This document shows, piece by piece, positions 25,677 through 33,032 of a stretch of DNA of 64,000 nt. Position 1 is the stretch's first letter. Every line of letters begins with the position of its first letter. The DNA is taken from assembly GCF_000377985.1 (NCBI RefSeq), contig NZ_KB899044.1:186001-250000 (forward strand), given 5' to 3'. A model generated the notes under the pieces. That model was given only the letters and a program-made list of their open reading frames with translations. It did no database searches and was not told where the DNA came from. Both the position numbers and the translations under genes were made by a program. The stretch is from Sporolactobacillus vineae DSM 21990 = SL153 (lineage in GTDB: Bacteria > Bacillota > Bacilli > Bacillales > Sporolactobacillaceae).

Positions 25677-25714
25677 GGCTAGGAACTGTCAAAGGTTCCT
25701 AGCCTTTTTCTTTT
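25677..25714 (+). terminator. Attenuator terminator upstream of MHS-type transporter
   Basis: The perfect 10-bp stem GGCTAGGAAC / GTTCCTAGCC has an 8-nt loop and is followed by TTTTTCTTTT. It lies 50 bp after the leader peptide stop and 85 bp before the transporter start. Confidence 0.9.
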
Positions 25715-25799
25715 ACTCTTAATGAATCATTGAACGAGGAGGCAGAGAAAATTTTTTCGTTCGGGTTTTAATTAGACTGTTACTTGGGGGGATTTTTTG

Positions 25800-27116
25800 A
25801 TGAATGGTGTTGCTGTTGATGAATCATTCGTCGGTGAAACATTAAAGCGAGATTCGGTTAAAACCGTTATCTTTGCTTCAATGATCGGAACAGCCATCGA
25901 ATTTTTTGACTTCTATGCTTATGGAACCGCTGCTGCTGCTTATTTTCCGAAGGTCTTTTTTCCTGAGGTAACGCCGACAATTGCGACGATTCTGAGCTTG
26001 CTGACCTTTGGTGTTGCTTTTGTTGCCAGGCCATTAGGCGCATTTGTTTTTGGCCACTTTGGCGATAAGATCGGCAGAAAAAACACTTTAGTTGTTTCTC
26101 TGCTGTTAATGGGCGTTTCAACCGTCTTAATTGGAGTTTTACCAAGTTATAACACTTTAGGCCTGACAGCTGTCTTACTGTTATGCACATGTCGTTTTGT
26201 TCAAGGAATCGGTTTAGGAGGAGAGTGGTCAGGTGCTGCTCTAGTGGCAACTGAAAATGCTCCTGCTGACAAACGTGCTTTATATGGTGCTTTTCCAGAA
26301 TTAGGTGCGCCATTAGGCTTCTTTTTAAGTAATGGTCTATTCTTTGTTCTTGAAAGTATTCTAACACCAGCACAAATGATCACTTTTGGTTGGCGTGTTC
26401 CGTTTTTGGCTTCTGCTTTATTAGTTATCGTCGGCTTATGGGTGAGAGCAAGAATGCAAGAGACTCCTTTATTCCGATTCGCACAAAAGAAAAATAAAGT
26501 TACCCGCTCACCCTTATTAACCGTTTTGAAAACGAGTTGGCGCCAGCTGATCCAGGGTACATTTATTGTCTCTGTTACATATACCCTTTTTTATACACTG
26601 GCAACCTGGTCATTGGCCTATGCAACGACCAATCTAGGATTTACCAACCGTGAATATTTATTCTTACTGATGGGGGCTGTTTTCGTATTTGCCGCATTTA
26701 TTGTGATTGCCTCGTTAAATGCCGATCGATTTGGCCGGCGGAAGGTTTTGATTTCTTCATCTGTAGCCCTCATCGTCTTTTCTATTGTCTTTCCCTACTT
26801 ACTTCAAGGTCACCAGAATTTCTTTGGCGCTGCTGCTTTCTTAGTCATTGGATTTGCTTTAATGGGGATTGCTTTTGGACCGGTCGGTGCCATTTTGCCA
26901 GAATTATTCAAAACTGAAGTCCGTTATTCAGGTTCCGGAATTGCCTATAATCTGGCGGCCATTGTAGGTGCTGCCTTCACGCCAACCATTGCAACTTGGC
27001 TAGCTGCCACCTGGGGCATCAAGTCTGTTGGACTTTATCTAGGAATCATGGCTGTCGCTTGTTTCGTTTCGTTAATCACTGTCAAGGAAACTAAAAATGT
27101 CGATTTTACGAAATAA
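25800..27116 (+). CDS. MHS-family major facilitator (metabolite:H+ symporter)
   Basis: 438 residues with 12 predicted helices; ATG at 25800 follows GGGGGGA by 7 nt. MHS-family features are visible: SMIGTAIEFFDFYAYGTAAA in helix 1, RPLGAFVFGHFGDKIGRK in the loop 2-3 signature, RFVQGIGLGGEWSGA in helix 4-5, and a repeated DRFGRRKVL in loop 8-9. The family carries shikimate, 2-oxoglutarate, proline/betaine, citrate and other organic acids with protons. Upstream is an isoleucine-codon attenuator, which suggests the substrate is isoleucine, a branched-chain 2-oxo acid or a related precursor; that is inference. AT-rich codon use differs from the right half of the window, so it may have been acquired horizontally. 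Confidence 0.85.
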   Translation: MNGVAVDESFVGETLKRDSVKTVIFASMIGTAIEFFDFYAYGTAAAAYFPKVFFPEVTPTIATILSLLTFGVAFVARPLGAFVFGHFGDKIGRKNTLVVSLLLMGVSTVLIGVLPSYNTLGLTAVLLLCTCRFVQGIGLGGEWSGAALVATENAPADKRALYGAFPELGAPLGFFLSNGLFFVLESILTPAQMITFGWRVPFLASALLVIVGLWVRARMQETPLFRFAQKKNKVTRSPLLTVLKTSWRQLIQGTFIVSVTYTLFYTLATWSLAYATTNLGFTNREYLFLLMGAVFVFAAFIVIASLNADRFGRRKVLISSSVALIVFSIVFPYLLQGHQNFFGAAAFLVIGFALMGIAFGPVGAILPELFKTEVRYSGSGIAYNLAAIVGAAFTPTIATWLAATWGIKSVGLYLGIMAVACFVSLITVKETKNVDFTK

Positions 27117-27287
27117 TCATTCAACTTATGAGGGTGATTAACATGTTACTTAAAAATAAAAAGCATCGGTTGCCGCCGATACTTTTGCATCGTAAATTCA
27201 CTCTGTCAAATCATTATGTCGCTATGCAAAATTAATTATAGCATCATTTTTTTAGTTGCCTGTTGCTTCAGGCTTGCCCTCTATATC

Positions 27288-27330
27288 TGGTACGGATAGA
27301 AAAATTTTTCTATCCGTACCAATTTTTTTA
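27288..27330 (+). terminator. 34-bp perfect palindrome with T-tract, probable terminator
   Basis: TGGTACGGATAGAAAAA (27288-27304) is followed directly by its exact complement to 27321, then ATTTTTTTA. It is the likely terminator of the transporter gene. The zero-loop symmetry would also suit a protein site. Confidence 0.8.
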
Positions 27331-27363
27331 TGCAAAACCGGAGATGAAGCTGCATATCCGGTT

Positions 27364-27560
27364 TTAACTCGCCTCATCCTTTTTGACAAATGCAACTGCG
27401 ACGTCCGGGAATGCATAGAGATATTCAGGATGATGTTTATGGTCAACATCGATGACCACACAATCTTTTGCTTTCTTCAATGAGTGTGACTGGAACGCCA
27501 CTCGGATTTTTACCAATATAGCAATCTTTGCCGCTGACCACGATTTCAACAAATTACATG
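27364..27560 (-). pseudogene. Relic of a small unidentified protein, split by a frameshift
   Basis: Two minus-strand frames appear to be pieces of one gene. The upstream piece reads FVEIVVSGKDCYIGKNPSG and VPVTLIEESK. The downstream piece, in a shifted frame, reads AKDCVVIDVDHKHHPEYLYA, then FPDVAVAFVKKDEAS and a stop. The first codon of the upstream frame is preceded by ATG-TAA. I cannot name the family. The rest of the 27117-27723 gap holds the terminator and the azoR promoter region. Confidence 0.4.
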
Positions 27561-27723
27561 TACTCACTCCCCCATTTATTTTGGTTTGACTATTTCGTAT
27601 TTATTTTCGCACCGCGGTTCATCGCCACCATTTTGTCTTCTTTGCCTTGTTGTAAGGGATTACATCGGTGTTATAGTTGAATTGTGAGATTGTGAATAAA
27701 TTCTCTATTTGGGAGTGACGATC

Positions 27724-28365
27724 ATGAGTAAAGTCCTTGTCATTGAAGCGCATCCGGATACCGACAAATTTTCCAGCAGCCTGACACTGGGCAAGACTTT
27801 TCTGGATGCCTATCAGGAGGCGCATCCGGACGATGAAATTACCGTGCACAATGTTTCCGTTGAAATGAACTATCCGCTCAATGCAACGGCACTGGCAATC
27901 TATCACAAAACAATTGACCGGAAGCCGCTGTCGGAGCCTGAGCAGTTATTTGAAGAGGGACGCCAGAAATGGCTGGACGAATTTATCAGCGCCGATAAAT
28001 ATGTCTTCATCAACCCGATGTACAATCTCTTTATCCCGGCAGAGATGAAGAGCTATTTCGATCTGGTCATGCAGGTGCCGTACACATTCGTATACACACC
28101 GGAAGGCAATCCGCAGGGTGTGCTGAAGCACAAGAAGGCGATTCATCTGCAGTCCGCCGGCGGGTTCTATCATGGTGAAAGCGGCCATCCGGATCTGAGT
28201 TTCCTGGACATGGCGGATACTTATGTGAAGACCATTCTTAGTGTCATGGGAGTCACCGATTATCAGGCGCTGTTTGTCGAAGGTATGGACCACGAACCTG
28301 AGCACGCCGAAACGATTGAAACCGCTGCCTTCGACAAAGCGGAAGAATTGGCGAAGACATTCTGA
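27724..28365 (+). CDS. azoR: FMN-dependent NADH-azoreductase
   Basis: 213 residues; ATG at 27724 has GGGAGTG upstream. Flavodoxin-like fold: the FMN-phosphate loop EAHPDTDKFSSSLTLG (about 8-23), INPMYNLFIPAEMKSYFDLV (FMN isoalloxazine loop, about 96-116) and the QSAGGFYHG segment (about 144-152) match AzoR family enzymes, which reduce azo dyes and quinones as homodimers using NADH. A strong terminator follows at 28386. A 166-bp piece of a related azoR is found again at 31046-31211. Confidence 0.92.
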   Translation: MSKVLVIEAHPDTDKFSSSLTLGKTFLDAYQEAHPDDEITVHNVSVEMNYPLNATALAIYHKTIDRKPLSEPEQLFEEGRQKWLDEFISADKYVFINPMYNLFIPAEMKSYFDLVMQVPYTFVYTPEGNPQGVLKHKKAIHLQSAGGFYHGESGHPDLSFLDMADTYVKTILSVMGVTDYQALFVEGMDHEPEHAETIETAAFDKAEELAKTF

Positions 28366-28385
28366 GCCGGTGAGAATTCAAATTT

Positions 28386-28425
28386 AAAGCGTCCGGTACC
28401 TTGCGGTGTGCCGGACGCTTTTTCA
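28386..28425 (+). terminator. Rho-independent terminator of azoR
   Basis: AAAGCGTCCGG and CCGGACGCTTT flank a 14-nt loop and are followed by TTC after a T-run. Confidence 0.85.
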
Positions 28426-28631
28426 TGGTGGTTGAACCTCAAAAGGATCACTTATTGAGGCTGAGTGACACGCAGCATTTAGGATCCAGGCGTTCCGAAT
28501 TTGGCGGCTATTTGTCTGAACCACGCTCTGCATGAAAAGTGCATGCATTCATTGTTGCGATTTAGAGTTGCTGTTCCGGCCGGAATCGGTTTAAAAATAC
28601 TTGCTCAAACTTTCGACTGAACTCAATCCTT

Positions 28632-28764
28632 CACAATTTAAACGTTTCATCGTCCCGGCCGTTGTCCTGATTCTCGATGTAGTCCTTGATCATATTTTCC
28701 GTCACAGCACCAACTGTCCTGCAGAAATATCCTGGTGCCCTTTGTGACACTGGTGATTTTGAAA
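28632..28764 (-). mobile_element. C-terminal remnant of an IS200/IS605 TnpA (Y1 transposase)
   Basis: The minus-strand frame KSPVSQRAPGYFCRTVGAV then TENMIKDYIENQ matches the end of IS200/IS605 TnpA, where GYF-TVG and the IxxYIxxQ helix are conserved. The catalytic tyrosine and HUH motif are upstream and absent; the fragment abuts the stop of the alcohol dehydrogenase gene. It has a normal stop at 28632. The rest of the gap 28426-28631 shows nothing recognisable. Confidence 0.65.
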
Positions 28765-28765
28765 A

Positions 28766-29764
28766 TCAGTTCACGCGAACCACGGCTTTGGTGATCTTCT
28801 CAGGGATCCGTCCGGCGAGCAGATCAGGAATGTCTTCAAGCTGCATTTCATGAGTGATCAGGGATTCAACATCCGCCCCGGCGACCATTAAATGGATGGC
28901 GTCCTGCATGGCATGCGGATTGATAAATGCCCCTTTGACAGTCAGCTCATTAAAAAAGATTGGATAAGATTTGATGGTGAAGGTATCATCGGGATTTGAG
29001 ACGCCGAACATGAGTACCTGACCGCCTCTTGCGGCAAAAGTCAGCGCCTGCTCTTGTGTGTTCGGGAGACCGACACATTCGATCACCAGGTCATATCGCT
29101 CAGAATGTTCTTCTTTCTCGGGATTGAATACTTCGTCGGCACCAATCTTTTTAAGCAGAGCAATCTTTTTCGGGTTGTGCCCGCTCACGGCAACTTTCTT
29201 CAAGCCCTGTTGCGCAAGAAGCAAGGTAAAAATCTGGCCGATGAATCCGTCACCGATGACGAGTGCGGTATCATGCGGCTTGATATCAAGTTCGTCCAGA
29301 CCGTGCACGACACAGCTCACCGGTTCAGCCATCGCGGCGGCTTTCAGAGACAGTCCATCCGGGATTTTATAAACATTTGTTTCCGGTACATGGACATATT
29401 CGGCCATCCCACCGTTTCGGGTGACGCCGACTGCCTGATTATTTTCGCAAAGCTGCGGACGGCCTTCCCGGCAAAAACGGCAGACGCCGCAGGGAATATT
29501 CGGATCAATCGCGACACGATCGCCGATTTTCAGGTCACTGTGGATCTCAGAACCCAGACTGTCGACGATTCCGGAGATCTCATGTCCGAGGATCACCGGG
29601 ATTCTTGCTTCCCCTGATCCAGGCTGCCCGCCATATAAGTGCTTGTCCGTCCCGCAAATACCGACATAACTGACGCGTACGCGGACTTCTCCAGGTTTCA
29701 GGGGCTGCTCTTGCGGATGCTGTATTTCCATCTGTTTTTTTCCTGTTAATACAAGTGCTTTCAA
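28766..29764 (-). CDS. Zinc-dependent medium-chain alcohol/polyol dehydrogenase
   Basis: 332 residues of the medium-chain dehydrogenase superfamily (sorbitol or threonine dehydrogenase-like). The catalytic zinc region CGTDKHLYGG (Cys about 37) and GHEISGIVDSLG (His/Glu about 60) is followed by the structural-zinc cysteines CGVCRFCREGRPQLC (about 91-105). The NAD(P)-binding motif is VIGDGFIGQ (about 168-176). All key ligands are present. The start overlaps the end of the YczE-like gene by 4 bp, so the two are coupled. Substrate cannot be fixed. The 3' end abuts an IS200 remnant but the reading frame is complete. Confidence 0.88.
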   Translation of the reverse strand: MKALVLTGKKQMEIQHPQEQPLKPGEVRVRVSYVGICGTDKHLYGGQPGSGEARIPVILGHEISGIVDSLGSEIHSDLKIGDRVAIDPNIPCGVCRFCREGRPQLCENNQAVGVTRNGGMAEYVHVPETNVYKIPDGLSLKAAAMAEPVSCVVHGLDELDIKPHDTALVIGDGFIGQIFTLLLAQQGLKKVAVSGHNPKKIALLKKIGADEVFNPEKEEHSERYDLVIECVGLPNTQEQALTFAARGGQVLMFGVSNPDDTFTIKSYPIFFNELTVKGAFINPHAMQDAIHLMVAGADVESLITHEMQLEDIPDLLAGRIPEKITKAVVRVN

Positions 29765-30732
29765 TGTTTGGTACTCCTTTCATTAGGCCGTGTTCGCTTT
29801 GACTGTTGGTCATCTGAGTCATGATTTTTCACCTGATCGCGACGCTGCTTCTCATTTTTAATCATGCCTAACTGAGCCACAGATCTTTTTAACATGCTGC
29901 GAGCCTGACGCGCATTTCGCCGAACTTGTTTCTGCTTCTGTTCCAGTTCCTCATCAGAATACCGGGACAGTTTCTTCTGAATTTCCACAGTACTGACATA
30001 GCTGCCCTTCACAAAGTTATAAGTGGATTTTCCGGCCACATCGAATCCATGCCCGATCCTTTTTCGAGATGGGTCCTTTCCGAATTCGATGACCTGATGA
30101 ATTACCTTTTCGCTGAAGTGATGATCCCAGAATGTAATCAGCGGGCCGGCAAAAAATGAGATGATGATGGTCGCCAGGCCAATCGGCCCGCCCATGAGAA
30201 GCGCTGCGACCATAAACAGGAGATCCTGTGCGATCCGGCAGAATTTATATTTGATGTGCAGACGGCTGGAGAGAATCGGTGCCAGAGCGTCATACGGAGC
30301 GACGCCAAGGTCGACCATCATATAAAGCGAAGTGCCGAGCGTAAATAAAAGCAATCCAAGAATTCCATTGATGACCGCCGTAAGCAGCGACGGCTGATAA
30401 TGAAACAACGTCGAATGGAGTGTTGAAAACCAGTCAATCAGGAACCCGGCGAACACCATATTAAAAACTGTGCCGATCCCAATTTTCTTCCGGTCGAGGA
30501 AAATGACCAAAAGGATAATGACAAGATTGGCAAGCAGCTGATACACGCCTAAACTCAGGTGCAATTTTCCGGATACGCCGATGTTCAGTGCCGTAAATGG
30601 GTCAAGTCCGACATTGCCGACACGGCAAAACGTCGCACCAAGTGCAAGTATGGCGACACCGATCAATGAAATAAGTGATTTGAGAACAAGTTGCAGATAT
30701 CGGTGAGACGGATTTCTATCCTCTTTCGTCAA
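29761..30732 (-). CDS. YczE/YyaS-type integral membrane protein with long basic tail
   Basis: 323 residues; TTG start at 30732 with GGGGG upstream. Five or six hydrophobic segments fill residues 15-200 with the family motif VGLDPFTALNIGVS (about 47-60) and a second VDLGVAPYDALAPILSS (about 142-158), which recall each other as an internal repeat. Family function is not established (YczE/YitT group, possibly transport). From about residue 215 there is a long, charged, predicted cytosolic tail rich in Lys, Arg and Gln that usual members lack. It is co-transcribed with the alcohol dehydrogenase by a 4-bp overlap. Confidence 0.75.
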   Translation of the reverse strand: MTKEDRNPSHRYLQLVLKSLISLIGVAILALGATFCRVGNVGLDPFTALNIGVSGKLHLSLGVYQLLANLVIILLVIFLDRKKIGIGTVFNMVFAGFLIDWFSTLHSTLFHYQPSLLTAVINGILGLLLFTLGTSLYMMVDLGVAPYDALAPILSSRLHIKYKFCRIAQDLLFMVAALLMGGPIGLATIIISFFAGPLITFWDHHFSEKVIHQVIEFGKDPSRKRIGHGFDVAGKSTYNFVKGSYVSTVEIQKKLSRYSDEELEQKQKQVRRNARQARSMLKRSVAQLGMIKNEKQRRDQVKNHDSDDQQSKRTRPNERSTKH

Positions 30733-31045
30733 CTAATAATACCCCCAATCTCAGATACAATTCCCCCAATGAGCATGAACGATCCAACCATTGGTAAAAA
30801 TCCCGGAATGTTCTGATTGAAAAATTTTTCGCCCTGTCCTATAATTATATTTTTCCAATAACTTTTCCTTTTGTCAAGGACACCGGCAATCTGGCGGCTT
30901 ATAATCGGTGAATAAGAAATTTTATTTCTACTTGTTGGTCAAAGTTAATGAAGAAATACTTTATCTTTCTTCATTGATCACAACCGGAACAGACATAGCA
31001 CGAACCATTGTTTCCAATTATTTCCATGAATATACGCGACCACGC

Positions 31046-31211
31046 TTTATCAGCGCCGATAAATATGTCTTCATCAACCCGATGTACAATCTCTTCATCC
31101 CGGCAGAGATGAAGAGCTATTTCGATCTGGTCATGCAGGTGCTGTACACATTCGAATACACACCGGAAGGTAATCCGCAGGGCGTGCTGAAGAACAAGAA
31201 GGCGATTCACT
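31046..31211 (+). pseudogene. Internal fragment of an azoreductase gene (partial azoR copy)
   Basis: 166 bp match azoR at 27982-28147 with about 7 substitutions; the translation FISADKYVFINPMYNLFIPA onward is the FMN-binding middle of the enzyme. An open frame runs through it from 30908 but its first 46 codons are unrelated, and it stops shortly after the match. Both ends of azoR are missing. The rest of the 30733-31325 gap holds no recognisable gene. Confidence 0.85.
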
Positions 31212-31325
31212 TGTCCCTGTCCCAGTAATAAATATAGAGACATATGTTCTCTTTTCCTGTATGATTAATGTATCCCTAAATGAGCGTCCCGGTACAGCCC
31301 CTAATAAACAACGGGAGACTTGTGT

Positions 31326-32231
31326 ATGATGGATCATGACCGATATTTTAAGGAACTGCTGAACGTATTTTTTGATGAATTTCTCGAAGCTTTCTTCCCG
31401 CAGGTGTATCAATCACTAGATCTCACGAATAAACGATTTCTTTCTGAAGAACTTTTCCCTGATCTCATACAGGGAGATAAGAAACGTGCTGATGTCATTG
31501 CTGAGGCAAAATACAAAGATGGTGGCAAAGATTGCGTGCTGATCATCCATCTGGAAGCTCAGAATTACCATCAGAACAATTTCCCGCAACGAATGTTCAC
31601 CTACTTTGCGATGATTTACTTAAAATTCAGAAAACCCGTTTTGCCGATCGCGATTTTCAGTTATGATGGGGTTAGGGATGAACCGGACCAGTTTAGAATC
31701 CGAACCCCCTTTCTTGAAACGCTCTCTTTCCGCTACTTTAAAATGGAACTGCGGCGGATGAATTGGCGATTGTTCATGAACGCGAACAATCCGGCCAGTG
31801 CGGCGCTGATGTGCAAAATGAATTACCGTCCGGAAGAACGCGTGGCCCTGCGTATCTCTTTTCTGAAACAATTGGCAAGGATGCATCTGGACGAAGCTCG
31901 CGGCAGCATCGCTTTTGGATTTTTTGAAACCTATCTGAAACTGAATGATCAGGAGGAGAAAGAATTCATGAAACAAACAAACGACATGCCTGAAGAATTG
32001 CGCGAAGAAGTGCTGAAGTGGCCGAATTCATTTTATGACCGTGGTAAAGAAGAGGGAAAAAGAGAGGGGAAAAAAGAAGGAAAAAAAGAAGGAAAAAAAG
32101 AAGGAAAAAGAGAGGGAAACAAGGAAACAGCGATTCGATTATTAAAAATGGGAATCGACGTTGTCACAGTTTCAAAAGCGACCGATCTTAATCAGGAAGA
32201 AATCAAGGAGCTCCAGAGGAAAATCTTATGA
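31326..32231 (+). CDS. Rpn-family PD-(D/E)XK nuclease / transposase-like protein
   Basis: 301 residues; ATG at 31326 lies 8 nt after GGGAG. The N-terminal two thirds match the recombination-promoting nuclease (Rpn/PDDEXK_2) family: MDHDRYFKELL, FPDLI then KKRADVIAEA, and the active-site strand VLIIHLEAQ, in which the usual ExQ replaces ExK. Rpn proteins cut DNA and promote RecA-independent recombination. The C-terminus has a low-complexity, lysine/glycine/glutamate repeat (KEGKKEGKKEGKREG, about 240-256) followed by a small helical end domain (TVSKATDLNQEEIKEL). Its last codons overlap a second, partial copy of the C-terminus. Confidence 0.82.
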   Translation: MMDHDRYFKELLNVFFDEFLEAFFPQVYQSLDLTNKRFLSEELFPDLIQGDKKRADVIAEAKYKDGGKDCVLIIHLEAQNYHQNNFPQRMFTYFAMIYLKFRKPVLPIAIFSYDGVRDEPDQFRIRTPFLETLSFRYFKMELRRMNWRLFMNANNPASAALMCKMNYRPEERVALRISFLKQLARMHLDEARGSIAFGFFETYLKLNDQEEKEFMKQTNDMPEELREEVLKWPNSFYDRGKEEGKREGKKEGKKEGKKEGKREGNKETAIRLLKMGIDVVTVSKATDLNQEEIKELQRKIL

Positions 32232-32434
32232 ATTCAAAAACTCCTGCGACCAGGAAACAACATTCAGAAGTCCTGAAGTGGCCGAATTCATTTTATGACC
32301 GTGGTAAAGAAGAGGGAAAAAGAGAGGGCAACAAGGAAACAGCGGTTCGATTGATGGAAATGGGTGTGGACCTCTTGATCGTGACCAAGGCGACCGGTCT
32401 GACCCGGGAAGAGCTGATACACTTGAAAAAGTAA
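32228..32434 (+). CDS. Duplicated C-terminal segment of the Rpn-family protein
   Basis: 68 residues starting at an ATG that overlaps the rpn stop by 4 bp. A 63-bp block (32266-32328) repeats 32006-32068 with one mismatch, giving EVLKWPNSFYDRGKEEGKRE; it then joins directly to the NKET end domain, here TVRLMEMGVDLLIV with AV for the first two residues. It lacks the nuclease domain. It could be translated by coupling as a separate small C-terminal domain, or be an inert duplication scar. Confidence 0.5.
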   Translation: MNSKTPATRKQHSEVLKWPNSFYDRGKEEGKREGNKETAVRLMEMGVDLLIVTKATGLTREELIHLKK

Positions 32435-32469
32435 AGCTTGCACTCCCTCAATTTTTTCTCATAAAAATG

Positions 32470-32525
32470 ACAACAGCGTGGCTGCAGATTATCGTTTCGA
32501 CACATACCTGCAGCCACGCTGTTGT
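32470..32525. terminator. 18-bp perfect hairpin between convergent genes
   Basis: ACAACAGCGTGGCTGCAG and CTGCAGCCACGCTGTTGT flank a 20-nt loop. The minus-strand side is followed by CATTTTTATG, so it should at least terminate the 32531 gene; the plus side has only TTGG. Confidence 0.75.
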
Positions 32526-32530
32526 TTGGC

Positions 32531-32869
32531 TCAGCAAAAATAGAGCGGTTCGTTCATTTTGGCGGCATAGTCCATGCCTTCCGCTAAAGATAACGCCTCC
32601 TGAACATCATCTTCCGCCGGCCACGAAGCGATCAGTTCCCGAAGTCTTGGTGCAACTCGCGCACATTCTTCCGGTGTTAATTCGCCTTCACAGTCCGAGT
32701 GATCCAGAAGCGGAATAATATCGTCGTCAAAGGCGGCAAATGATAATGTGCCGCCAAAGCCGTCCATTTTATCCAGGTCCATCCCTATTTCCCTGGCCAG
32801 CTTGCAGCGAAAATCGTGAAACAATCCGTAAGCCCAGTGTGCATCACAATAACTGAAATTAACGCCCAT
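32531..32869 (-). CDS. Small hypothetical protein (acidic, cytosolic)
   Basis: 112 residues from ATG at 32869, chosen for GGGGAAG 8 nt upstream; the frame opens 11 codons earlier without a good site. The sequence starts MGVNFSYCDAHWAYGLFHDF and contains LLDHSDCEGELTPEECARVA followed by PRLRELI. I recall similar small proteins annotated as hypothetical in many Bacillota and Actinobacteria; function is unknown. His, Asp and Cys in the HSDCEGELTPEEC stretch could bind a metal. It is convergent with the Rpn fragment gene. Confidence 0.7.
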   Translation of the reverse strand: MGVNFSYCDAHWAYGLFHDFRCKLAREIGMDLDKMDGFGGTLSFAAFDDDIIPLLDHSDCEGELTPEECARVAPRLRELIASWPAEDDVQEALSLAEGMDYAAKMNEPLYFC

Positions 32870-33032
32870 GCGCTTCACTTCCCCGGTTATGAGTTTTTTC
32901 AAGATAACTCATTTTTAACCGAATCGGGAAGCGCGGGCAAACCGGCAAATCGTCCAATATCCGGCAAAAGGCGGCACATTTTTTAATGATTCAGCGGACA
33001 TGACTCGCTGGCAGCGACTTTTCACGGAAAGC

